Source: JAJEEA01 sp965116765 (GTDB taxonomy: Bacteria > Acidobacteriota > Vicinamibacteria > Vicinamibacterales > UBA8438). From it: 64,000 nucleotides of DNA. This document shows, in pieces, positions 32,665 through 44,247 of the stretch. How positions within the stretch are numbered: position 1 is the first letter of the stretch; every line of letters begins with the position of its first letter. Below the pieces are notes generated by a model, which was given only the letters and a program-made list of their open reading frames with translations, did not search any database and was not told where the DNA came from. The stretch spans positions 1,798,001 to 1,862,000 of the forward strand of contig OZ220718.1 of NCBI GenBank assembly GCA_965116765.1. The letters are read 5' to 3'. The position numbers and the translations under genes are program-made.

Positions 32665-35169
32665 TCAGCCGGCCAATCGGCGCTCGCATCGCCCGGCTCC
32701 CGCGTCGTAGTGCCACCGGCGCCCCGACGCCGTCCGCAGCTCCACCCGCCTGCCGTCGGTCTCGAGGATGACCGCCCCGTCCCGTCCCGTCTCCAGAACC
32801 AGCGCTCCCGCCTCGCGGTAACGCGCGGTCACCGCGGGCACGGGATGGCCGAACGGGTTCGCGCGGCCCGCGCTCACCACCGCGACGCACGCCCCGGCCG
32901 CCGTCACCAGCCGCGCCGAGCTCGAGCCCGCGCTGCCGTGGTGCGGCACCTTGACGAGCCGAAACGGCGCCGGGGCCAGGGCCGCGGCCACCGCTCCTTC
33001 CACGTCCACCCCGATGTCGCCGGGCAGCAGCACCGCGACGTCGCCGAGCCGCACGTCGAGCACCACCGAGTCGTCGTTCCTCACGCGCCTCCGCGCCCAG
33101 TCGGGGGCGGGCGGATGGAGCACCTCGAACGACACGCCCCCGAGCTCGAGCCGATCGCCGGCCGCGACCCGCCGCCAGCGCGCGCCCGACGCCTCCGCCG
33201 CCTGCCGAAGCGTCTCGAGGCCCCGGTGCCCCTCGACCGGCACCCCCTCCCAGACCTCCCCGGCCGGCAGGTCGCGCAGCACGCCGGGCAGGCCGCCGAT
33301 GTGGTCGGGGTGGCCGTGGGTCGCCACCGCCGCGTCGAGCCGCCGCACGCCGAGGGACCACAGGGCCGGCACCACGATGCGCCTCCCCATCTCCGACCGC
33401 GGGCTGATCGACCCGCCCGCATCGACGAGGACCGCCTGCCCGCCGGGCGTCTGCACCAGCGTGGCGTCGGCCTGGCCGACGTCGAGCACGCTCACCCGCA
33501 GCCAGCCCGGCCGCGGGTGTCCCGCGAGGGGAGGGCGCCACGGCGTGGAGACGATCCAGACGGCGGCGGCCGCGGTGACGACCTGCGCGGCGATTCGGGT
33601 ACCGGTCGATCGCCCCCGCCACATCAGCCCCGCGAGCGCGGCGTAGTAGGCGACCAGGGTGAGGGGCGCGGGCGGCGGCACGCGGAACACCAGCCAGGGC
33701 CAGACGTCGAGCAGCCGGGTGGACTCCACCAGCCCCGTCGCGGCGAGATGCGCGGCGTAGCCCGCGACCGCGGCGGGGGCGGGGTGGACCGCGGCCAGCC
33801 CCACCGACGCCAGCCCCGCCACCTGCGTCACGGTCATCAGGGGGATCGCGGCGAAGTTGAGCACGAGGCCGGCGAGGCTCACGCGGCCGAACAGGGCCGC
33901 CCCGATCGGCATGAGCACGGCCTCGGCGCACAGGGTCGCGGCGAACAGGCCCGCCGGGGCCGCCACCCACATCGGCGGCCGCTCGCCCCCGCGATGCAGG
34001 AGGACCGACACGCGGGCCGCCCCCAGCACGATGCCGAGGGTGGCGCCGAAGGTCAGGAGGAACCCGGGATCGAGCACGGTCAGGGGCGAGACCATCGCAA
34101 TGCCGGCGGCGGTGGCCGCCAGCACGTTGAGCGGCGGGGTCCGGTGGTCGAGGAGGCGGGCGCCGAGCACGATCACCGCGGCGGTGGTGGCCCGGGTCAC
34201 CGACGCCTCGTCCCCCACCACGGCGTTGTACCCGAGCACGCACGCCACCACCATCAGCAGCCGGGGCCGGGGCCGCAGGCCGGACAGGCGGCCGAGGAAC
34301 AGCAGACAGCCCGTGAGGATGGCGATGTTGCCGCCGGAGATCGCGATGACGTGATAGATGCCGCCGTCCTGCAGGCGGCGTGTCGTCTCGGGGTCGAGCC
34401 GGTTCCGGTCCCCGATGAGAATGGCGGTGACGATGGCCGCCGACTGGTCCCCGTGCCGCCCCACCGAGCGCGCAACCGAGCGCCGGACGAAGCCGCGGGC
34501 CGACGCGGCCAGCTCCGACCGCCGCGGGCCGCGCGCCGCCACGTCGACGAGGAGGCCGCTCTTGATCGACCCGCGCAGCGCCGTCCCCCGCAACGCCTGC
34601 CGGCGCGCCTGATCGCCGCTCCCGGGATTGTTGAACGCGGAGACCGGACGCAGCGTGGCGGAGACCCGCAGCCGGCGCCCCTCTCGCCACTCCGGGAGCC
34701 GATCGGCCCAGGCCTCGCCGCCCACGGACAGCCGGACGCCTCCCGTGACCGGCACCGACTCGCCCGCCCGGCCCACGCGCGAGACGGCCAGGTCGAAGGC
34801 CGCCCCGAAGTCCGTGACCCGGGCGTCGCGCGACAGCCGGCCCTCGAGCCGCACCGGCCCCACCCGGCCGGCCCCGGCCGCTTCCGGCTGCCGGTCGAAC
34901 CACGCCCTCAACGGGGTCTCGAGGGCCGCCGCGCGCTCCCCCGCGGCCAGGGCCGCCCCCCCGACCGCGAAGCCGGCGGCCAGGAGCGCCGCCACGCGGC
35001 GGCCGGTTGCGCGACGTGCGAAAGCCGCGAGGGCCATCACCCAGACGGCGACCAGGACCGCCCGCAGGCCCCCCACGGGCAGCGGGAGCCAGGCGCCTAC
35101 CGCCGCCCCGACCAGCAACGGCACTGCCGCCAGGGACGCAGGGACCGTCACGCCCCCTTGCTCTTGCAA
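32665..35169 (-). CDS. comEC: DNA internalization-related competence protein ComEC/Rec2
   Basis: An 834-residue inner-membrane channel for uptake of single-stranded DNA. The N-terminal DUF4131 with an OB-like module ('VGPVRLEGRLSRDARVTDFG'), then the polytopic competence domain ('IYHVIAISGGNIAILTG', 'YNAVVGDEASVTRATTAAVI'), and a C-terminal beta-lactamase-fold nuclease ('VSVLDVGQADATLVQTPGG', 'THGHPDHIGGLPG', 'LLPGDIG'). The frame opens at TTG 35169; a GTG at 35148 with AAGG a few bases upstream is at least as likely. It is convergent with mazG and 96 bp downstream of carB. Indicates potential natural competence. Confidence 0.92.
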   Translation of the reverse strand: MQEQGGVTVPASLAAVPLLVGAAVGAWLPLPVGGLRAVLVAVWVMALAAFARRATGRRVAALLAAGFAVGGAALAAGERAAALETPLRAWFDRQPEAAGAGRVGPVRLEGRLSRDARVTDFGAAFDLAVSRVGRAGESVPVTGGVRLSVGGEAWADRLPEWREGRRLRVSATLRPVSAFNNPGSGDQARRQALRGTALRGSIKSGLLVDVAARGPRRSELAASARGFVRRSVARSVGRHGDQSAAIVTAILIGDRNRLDPETTRRLQDGGIYHVIAISGGNIAILTGCLLFLGRLSGLRPRPRLLMVVACVLGYNAVVGDEASVTRATTAAVIVLGARLLDHRTPPLNVLAATAAGIAMVSPLTVLDPGFLLTFGATLGIVLGAARVSVLLHRGGERPPMWVAAPAGLFAATLCAEAVLMPIGAALFGRVSLAGLVLNFAAIPLMTVTQVAGLASVGLAAVHPAPAAVAGYAAHLAATGLVESTRLLDVWPWLVFRVPPPAPLTLVAYYAALAGLMWRGRSTGTRIAAQVVTAAAAVWIVSTPWRPPLAGHPRPGWLRVSVLDVGQADATLVQTPGGQAVLVDAGGSISPRSEMGRRIVVPALWSLGVRRLDAAVATHGHPDHIGGLPGVLRDLPAGEVWEGVPVEGHRGLETLRQAAEASGARWRRVAAGDRLELGGVSFEVLHPPAPDWARRRVRNDDSVVLDVRLGDVAVLLPGDIGVDVEGAVAAALAPAPFRLVKVPHHGSAGSSSARLVTAAGACVAVVSAGRANPFGHPVPAVTARYREAGALVLETGRDGAVILETDGRRVELRTASGRRWHYDAGAGRCERRLAG

Positions 35170-35265
35170 GAATCATGGCACGGCGCGTGGAGCCAAGCCG
35201 ACCGGGAGGAGCCGGCGGGATGAAGCAGAATCTGCGGGGTCAGCGCGCGTCGGATGTCGCGACGG

Positions 35266-38527
<3,262 letters not shown>

Positions 38528-38538
38528 GGGCGGCAGGG

Positions 38539-39690
38539 TCAGGCGGCGCGGCGCGCCATCTCTTCCAGGAACCGGGAGAACAGGTAGTCGGCGTCGTGGG
38601 GCCCCGGCGAGGCCTCGGGATGGTACTGCACGCAGAAGACCGGTCGCCGGCGATGGCGCAGCCCCTCGATGGTGCCGTCGTAGAGGTTCAGGTGGGTCAC
38701 CTCGACGTCGTCGGGAACCGATTCGGGCTCGACCGCGAACCCGTGGTTCTGGCTCGTGATCTCGACCTGCCCGGTGGACACCTGCTTGACGGGATGGTTC
38801 GCCCCCCGGTGCCCGAACTTCAGCTTGTAGGTGGTCGCCCCCATGGCGAGGGCCAGCACCTGGTGCCCGAGGCAGATGCCGAAGACGGGCACATCCGTCT
38901 CGATGACCCGCCGGGCGTTGGCCACCGCGTAGTCGAGGGGGGCGGGGTCGCCGGGGCCGTTGCTCAGGAAGACGCCGTCGGGCTCGACGGCCATCAGGTC
39001 GCTCGCCGGCGTGGCGGCCGGGAACACCCGCACGTCGCATCCGTGGGCGGCCAGCCGGCGCAGGATGTTCCGCTTCAGCCCGAAGTCGTAGGCGGCGATG
39101 CGGAACCGCCGGCCCGCGGGGAGGGCGGGGGCGTGCCGGAACCCTTCCGGCTCGAGCCCGTCCGCCCCGTCCGCGTCGCCCCCCGCGGGCCAGTCGAACG
39201 GCACCGCGCAGGTCACCGCCTGCACGAGGTCGCTGCCCTCCATCGGCGCCACCTCACGCGCCCGACCCACCAGCTCGTCGGGATCCACGTCGCCGGTGGC
39301 GATGACCCCGCGCATCGCCCCCGCCGTCCGCAGCTCGCGGGTCAGCGCCCGCGTGTCGATGCCGGCGATGGCAACGACGCCGTTGTCGCTCAGGTAGTCG
39401 CGCAGCGTGCCCGTCGAGCGCCAGTTGCTCGCGATCGGCGACGCCTCGCGGACGACGAACCCCGCCACCTGGGGGCCGCGCGACTCGACGTCCTCGCCCG
39501 TCACCCCGTAGTTGCCGATCTCGGGGCACGTCATGGTGACGATCTGCCGGGCGTAGGAGGGGTCGGTCAGCACCTCCTGGTACCCGGTCATGCTCGTGTT
39601 GAACACGACCTCGCCCCGCGCGACCCCGCTCGCGCCGGCGGCGGCCCCGCGGTACCAGCTTCCGTTCTCGAGGGCAAGGACGGCGTTCAT
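38539..39690 (-). CDS. carA: Carbamoyl-phosphate synthase small subunit
   Basis: A 383-residue glutamine amidotransferase subunit. The N-terminal domain 'VFNTSMTGYQEVLTDPSYA' and 'GVVAIAGIDTRALTRELR' is followed by a class I amidotransferase with nucleophile Cys near residue 271 ('FGICLGHQVLALA') and the His/Glu pair in 'CVQYHPEASPGPHDADYL'. Supplies ammonia to CarB for arginine and pyrimidines. Its ATG overlaps the TGA of the upstream PEGA pseudokinase gene (ATGA), an unusual coupling. Confidence 0.96.
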   Translation of the reverse strand: MNAVLALENGSWYRGAAAGASGVARGEVVFNTSMTGYQEVLTDPSYARQIVTMTCPEIGNYGVTGEDVESRGPQVAGFVVREASPIASNWRSTGTLRDYLSDNGVVAIAGIDTRALTRELRTAGAMRGVIATGDVDPDELVGRAREVAPMEGSDLVQAVTCAVPFDWPAGGDADGADGLEPEGFRHAPALPAGRRFRIAAYDFGLKRNILRRLAAHGCDVRVFPAATPASDLMAVEPDGVFLSNGPGDPAPLDYAVANARRVIETDVPVFGICLGHQVLALAMGATTYKLKFGHRGANHPVKQVSTGQVEITSQNHGFAVEPESVPDDVEVTHLNLYDGTIEGLRHRRRPVFCVQYHPEASPGPHDADYLFSRFLEEMARRAA

Positions 39691-42353
39691 CGAGCAGCGT
39701 CGGCGAGCGATGCGGCCACGCGGGCCTGGGTTGCGGGAGCGACCTCCACGGTGGTGGTCCAGGTCCGGTAGCCGTCCAGCCTGAACTCGATCCGATGGGC
39801 GCCCGCCGGCACGCCGGGGATCGACACGGGCGTCTCGCCGACGAGGCGCTGATCGAGCCAGACCGCGGCGCCGGGCGGCCGTGTCTCGGCGAGAATGGAT
39901 CCTATCCCAACTTGCTCCGCGGGAGGCCCCGCCGGCGTCCCCCCGGCCACGGGGGCACCGACCGGCGGGGCGGCCAGGTCCGCGTTCAACGACCCGATGG
40001 GATCGCCGGCGTCGAGCATGAGCTGCTCGCGCCGCGAGGGATAGCCGGCCAGGACCACCTCGACCTCGTACGGGCCGTACGGCAGCTCCGCCAACGCGAG
40101 GGGGGTGGTGCCTCTGGACTCGCCGTTGACGATCACCTCGGCCCCCGGAGGCATGGAGCGCACCAGCAGCCGCCCCTCGGCGTCCACCGGCTCCGGCACC
40201 GGAGGCGCGGCCGGCGTCTCCGGGGCCGCGACCCGCGCCGCGGGGGCGGGTTCACGCGCCGGCGGAGCCGCCGGCGACGCGTCGCCACGAGGGGCCTCCG
40301 GGGCTTGCGAGGCCCGGTTCCCGGTCTCGCCGGCGGCCGCGGGCGGCTCGGTCGCCGCATCGTCGACGACGGCCTCGCTGAACGCGCGGGCGGGGTCGTC
40401 GGCGGCCGCCGTCCCTCCCGCCTCCTCGGCGATGACGGCGGCATCGTCGTCCTCGCCGCCGCCCATCCACCCCAGGCCGATGACGAACGCGGTGACCGCC
40501 ACCGCGACGCCTATCATCGCCACCAGGGCGACGGGCAGCCGACGGGCCTGGTCGGCGGGGCCGCGACCGAAGATCTCCCCGGCCGCATCCTCGGGCTCGG
40601 CCTCGTCCTCCAGGCCGTAGTCGTACCCCTCCTCGGGGGTCAGGGCGAACCCACCGTCGTCATCATCGACGTGGCCGGGCCCGGCCGACCCGGGCAACCC
40701 CTGCTCCGGACCCTCCCGGCCGGGGTCGCCCCCGAGCATCTCCTCGCCTCCCTCCGTGTCGTAGCGCGGCTCGGACACGGCCCCGGAAGGCTCGTCGACG
40801 GAGGCCGGGCGCGCACCGCCGCCCTCGACCCGCGACTCCAGCTCGCCCACGGAAATGGGCGAGTAGGCGTCGGCGGCCTGCGCATCGGAGTCCGGACCGG
40901 CCTCGTCCAGGTCGGCGCCCGGCCCCGTTCCCCTGCCGTCCCGCAGGCCGGCATGGAGGCCCTCGGCGACGTCGGCCAGCGTGTCGGCGCCCGCCCGCAG
41001 ATCGAGATCGCCGCCGTCATCGTGCGCATCGCCGCCGGCGCCGCCGCCCTCCAGGGCCGCGTCGATCGGATCGCTCCCCGCGGCCGAGACGCGCTCCCGG
41101 GCCGCATCACCGCCCGCTTGCGGATCGCCGGCCTCGGTCCCGGCCCGCCCGACGGGGGGACCGAGATCGAGCGCGCGATCCGTCCAGTCGACCTCCGACT
41201 GCTTCCCCCGCCCAGGCATGCGCTTCCTTCGTTTCCGCATCACGGTCCCTCCGATCGCGGCGACGACCGGCCCCTCTCCGACGGGAGGGCCGCCGGCGGC
41301 GATCGCCTGCTCGCTCTCCGCGCGGCCCGGCCTCCGGCCGTCCCCCGATTCCCCGGCCTCGTCACCGTTCGCCTCGGCCAGCGCCCGGCGGACGCCGGCA
41401 GCGCCGGTCCACGACAACGCACCGGCCAGATCGTCGGCGAGCCGCCCCGCCGACGGCGGGCGCCCGGCGGGGTCCGTCGCGAGCGCCGCGTTCAGGAGCG
41501 CCGTCAGACGCGGCGCCGCCTGCGCATCCAGGACCCGCTCGACGTTCCCGGCCATTCCGCCGCCGGCGGCGGCCCGGCGTCCCGTGAGCAGCTCGCACGC
41601 CACCGCCGCGAGGGCGTAGCGATCCGCCGCCTCTCCCCACTCGTCGCCTGCGATCTGCTCGGGCGCCGCGTAGGGCGGCCGCAACGGACAACGGTGTCCC
41701 ACCCGGTCGAGCGCCGCGACGATGCCGAAGCCGCCCACCCGCGCCCCGTCCGGGGTAATCAGAACGTCGCGGAGGTGGAGGGCGCCATGGACGAGCCCCC
41801 GGGCGTGCGTCGCGTCCAGCGCTTCGGCGATCTGAACGATGTACGGCAGGGCGGCCTCGGCCGCCAGCGGGACGCGGGGACGCATCCTGACGTCGAGCGA
41901 CTCACCCGCGACGTACTCGTAGGCGACATAGGGCAACCCGTCGGCAACGCCCGCCCCCACCGGACTCACCACCGCCGCGTGCGTGAGGCCCAGCTCGACC
42001 ATCTCCTGCAGGGCGCCGCCGAACACGATGGTCTGCTCGGGGGTCAGGTCGACCTGAAAGGCCTTGAGGGCGAACAGGCGCTCCCCGGGGAGATCGCCGT
42101 CCGAACGGCGCGCGCGGTACACGGGACCGAGGACGCCGCTCCCTATCTGGTGCATGACCCGGTAGGGGCCGAATAGACCGGGAGACGGATACGCGCCGGA
42201 AAGACCGAGTGTCAGGGGGAGCGTTCCTCCGATTCGGGCTCTCAGGATAGCAGGAAGTGCACGGTTTTTCAATGCGATAGGCCGATCGCCGCGGGGTCCG
42301 CGCCCGCGTCCGGGCCATGCTCCCGGCCGCGGCCGTCGCTTGACACCTCGCAC
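39687..42353 (-). CDS. Membrane pseudokinase with two C-terminal PEGA domains
   Basis: An 888-residue protein with a Ser/Thr-kinase fold at residues ~62-320. The glycine loop 'IGSGVLGPVYRA' and the ATP Lys (FALKAF, Lys97) are kept. The HRD motif, however, is 'HGALHLRDV' (catalytic Asp replaced by Ala191) and DFG is 'GGFG' (Asp replaced by Gly). A long acidic linker follows, then one membrane helix (~604-628, 'VALVAMIGVAVAVTAFVIGL'). Two PEGA domains close the protein ('LVRSMPPGAEVIVNGESRG', 'ETRPPGAAVWLDQRLVGETP'), which should face the periplasm. Predicted catalytically dead sensor or scaffold. The true start may be the TTG at 42272, because ATG 42353 leaves only 23 bp to the divergent bshC. 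Confidence 0.8.
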   Translation of the reverse strand: MRGVKRRPRPGAWPGRGRGPRGDRPIALKNRALPAILRARIGGTLPLTLGLSGAYPSPGLFGPYRVMHQIGSGVLGPVYRARRSDGDLPGERLFALKAFQVDLTPEQTIVFGGALQEMVELGLTHAAVVSPVGAGVADGLPYVAYEYVAGESLDVRMRPRVPLAAEAALPYIVQIAEALDATHARGLVHGALHLRDVLITPDGARVGGFGIVAALDRVGHRCPLRPPYAAPEQIAGDEWGEAADRYALAAVACELLTGRRAAAGGGMAGNVERVLDAQAAPRLTALLNAALATDPAGRPPSAGRLADDLAGALSWTGAAGVRRALAEANGDEAGESGDGRRPGRAESEQAIAAGGPPVGEGPVVAAIGGTVMRKRRKRMPGRGKQSEVDWTDRALDLGPPVGRAGTEAGDPQAGGDAARERVSAAGSDPIDAALEGGGAGGDAHDDGGDLDLRAGADTLADVAEGLHAGLRDGRGTGPGADLDEAGPDSDAQAADAYSPISVGELESRVEGGGARPASVDEPSGAVSEPRYDTEGGEEMLGGDPGREGPEQGLPGSAGPGHVDDDDGGFALTPEEGYDYGLEDEAEPEDAAGEIFGRGPADQARRLPVALVAMIGVAVAVTAFVIGLGWMGGGEDDDAAVIAEEAGGTAAADDPARAFSEAVVDDAATEPPAAAGETGNRASQAPEAPRGDASPAAPPAREPAPAARVAAPETPAAPPVPEPVDAEGRLLVRSMPPGAEVIVNGESRGTTPLALAELPYGPYEVEVVLAGYPSRREQLMLDAGDPIGSLNADLAAPPVGAPVAGGTPAGPPAEQVGIGSILAETRPPGAAVWLDQRLVGETPVSIPGVPAGAHRIEFRLDGYRTWTTTVEVAPATQARVAASLADAAR

Positions 42354-42376
42354 CCGCTCTGCGACAGTGAAGCCCA

Positions 42377-44026
42377 GTGTCTTCGGAGCTCTCCGCCCCT
42401 CCCCACAGCGTCCCGCTGCCCGTCGACTTCCAGGGGTTTCCCGGCATCAAGCGGCTGGCCGCCGAGTACATCGCCAACTTCGACGCGCTCCGGCCGTTCT
42501 TCGCCGGCGACCCCGCCGACGACGGCGCCTGGCGGGCGGCGATCGCGGCCCGCGTGCAGCTCGGCGGAGACCCGCCGGCCATCGGACGGATCGTTCGCGC
42601 CCAGCAGCGCGCCCGAAGGGCGCCGGACGCGGCCGTCGACGCCGCGGGGCGCCTCGACGATCGACGGACCGTCGCGGTGGTGACCGGCCAGCAGGCAGGC
42701 CTCTTCGGAGGACCGCTCTACACGCTGCTGAAGGCGGTCTCGGCCATCCGTCTGGCTCGTCGCGCGGAGCGCGTCTTCGGGGTGCCGGGGGTGGCGGTCT
42801 TCTGGATCGATGCGGAAGACCACGATCTCGACGAGATTCGCACCTGCGGCGTGCTCGACGCCGACCAGGCGCTGGCCACCGTGGCCCTCGAGACCGAGGC
42901 GCCGGCCGGTACGCCCGCGGCCGGGGTTCGCCTCGGACGCGAGATCGAGCCGGCGCTCGACGCTCTCGCCGCCGCCCTCCCGGAGACGGACTTCACGGCG
43001 GAGGTGCTGGGCGGCCTCCGCCGCGCGTACGCGAACGGGCGCGGGCTCGTCGAGGCGTTCGCCACCTGGATCGAGCAGTTGCTCGGCCCTCACGGACTGG
43101 TCGTCTTCGACGCCGCGGACCCGGCCGCGAAGCCGCTGGCCGCGGACCTCTTCGCGCGCGAGATCGCCACCCCCGGCGCCAGCACGACGCTCGCCCGCGA
43201 CACCGGCGACCGCCTGCGCGAGGCGGGATTCCATGCGCAGGTGGATCCTCCGGCGAACGGCGTCGCCCTGTTCCTCAGGAACGGGAGCCGCCTCGCGATC
43301 CGCATCGACGGCGACCGCCTCCGCGCGGGAGACGACGCGATGGACCGCTCGGCATGGCTCGCCCGGGTCCGCGCCGACGCCACGCGCTTCAGCCCGAACG
43401 TCCTCCTCCGGCCCATCGTGCAGGACCGGCTGTTCCCGACCGTCTGCTACGTCGCCGGACCCAACGAGCTCGCCTATCTCGCGCAGCTCAAGCCCGTGTA
43501 CGACCACTTCGAGGTGCCGATGCCCCTCGTCGCGCCGCGGCTCAGCGCGACGCTCGTGGATCCCGCGGTGATGAAGTTCCTGCGGCGCACCGGGCTCGCC
43601 CTCGGCAACCTGCAGCCGCGGGACGAGTCGGCGCTGAACCGCCTCCTGGGGGCGCAGCTCCCCCCTGCCGTCGAGCAGGCGCTCGAGGCCGCGGGCGGCG
43701 CCGTCCGCGAGCGGATGGCGGCGGTGGCGGGGGCGGTGGCCGAGGTCGACCCCACCCTCGCCGGCGCCGCCGAGTCGACGCGCGGTCGGATGGAACGCGA
43801 CCTCGGCAACCTCCAGGGCAAGGTGGTGCAGGCCGCCAAGCGCAGGCACCAGACGCTGAGGCGCCAGTTCACCCGGGCCCAGTCCCAGATCTTTCCCCAC
43901 GGGAGCCCCCAGGAGCGCGCCGTCGGCGGCATCTGCTTCCTGAACCGGTACGGCCCCCTCCTCGTGGACCGGCTGCTCTCCGACGCGACCCTCGACACCC
44001 GCCGCCACTGGGTCATCACGGTCTGA
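42377..44026 (+). CDS. bshC: Putative cysteine ligase BshC (bacillithiol synthesis)
   Basis: A 549-residue enzyme that adds cysteine to glucosaminyl-malate to form the thiol bacillithiol. The Rossmann-like core shows 'VVTGQQAGLFGGPLYTLLKA' and 'VPGVAVFWIDAEDHDLDEI'. 'NVLLRPIVQDRLFPTVCYVA' and 'GPNELAYLAQLKPVYDHFEV' are family hallmarks, as is the C-terminal coiled coil ending 'PQERAVGGICFLNRYGP'. Start is GTG 42377 (no ATG fits). bshA and bshB are not in this window. Followed by about 220 bp with hairpins before the PBP gene. Confidence 0.93.
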   Translation: MSSELSAPPHSVPLPVDFQGFPGIKRLAAEYIANFDALRPFFAGDPADDGAWRAAIAARVQLGGDPPAIGRIVRAQQRARRAPDAAVDAAGRLDDRRTVAVVTGQQAGLFGGPLYTLLKAVSAIRLARRAERVFGVPGVAVFWIDAEDHDLDEIRTCGVLDADQALATVALETEAPAGTPAAGVRLGREIEPALDALAAALPETDFTAEVLGGLRRAYANGRGLVEAFATWIEQLLGPHGLVVFDAADPAAKPLAADLFAREIATPGASTTLARDTGDRLREAGFHAQVDPPANGVALFLRNGSRLAIRIDGDRLRAGDDAMDRSAWLARVRADATRFSPNVLLRPIVQDRLFPTVCYVAGPNELAYLAQLKPVYDHFEVPMPLVAPRLSATLVDPAVMKFLRRTGLALGNLQPRDESALNRLLGAQLPPAVEQALEAAGGAVRERMAAVAGAVAEVDPTLAGAAESTRGRMERDLGNLQGKVVQAAKRRHQTLRRQFTRAQSQIFPHGSPQERAVGGICFLNRYGPLLVDRLLSDATLDTRRHWVITV

Positions 44027-44122
44027 GGCTCCGGGGGCCCGCGCGACAGGACGGCCGAGGACCCCGGGGGGGGGGCCGGGCTCGCCCTCACGTCAAGTGG
44101 GCGGCGGGAGCGGAGCCCGCTA

Positions 44123-44140
44123 CGCGACCTTGCGGTCGCG
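44123..44140 (+). terminator. Hairpin between bshC and the PBP gene
   Basis: CGCGACC (44123-44129), loop TTGC, GGTCGCG (44134-44140), preceded by a second GCGGG/CCCGC hairpin (44104-44120). No T-run. Possibly a terminator for bshC. Confidence 0.4.
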
Positions 44141-44247
44141 TTCGGAGTCTCGCGCGCGAAACAGCCGCGGTTACGATTGGCGGGCATGCGTTCCGGCATG
44201 CTCTCCCCGCCATACTCTCCCGACGCGACCGGCCGATAACACTGGGC

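Noticed and set aside
42340..44247. A giant plus-strand frame running from bshC into the PBP gene (1406 codons)
   Set aside because: Only the part from 44248 matches a protein family. The upstream part overlaps bshC in another frame, a usual effect of 70% G+C where stop codons are rare.
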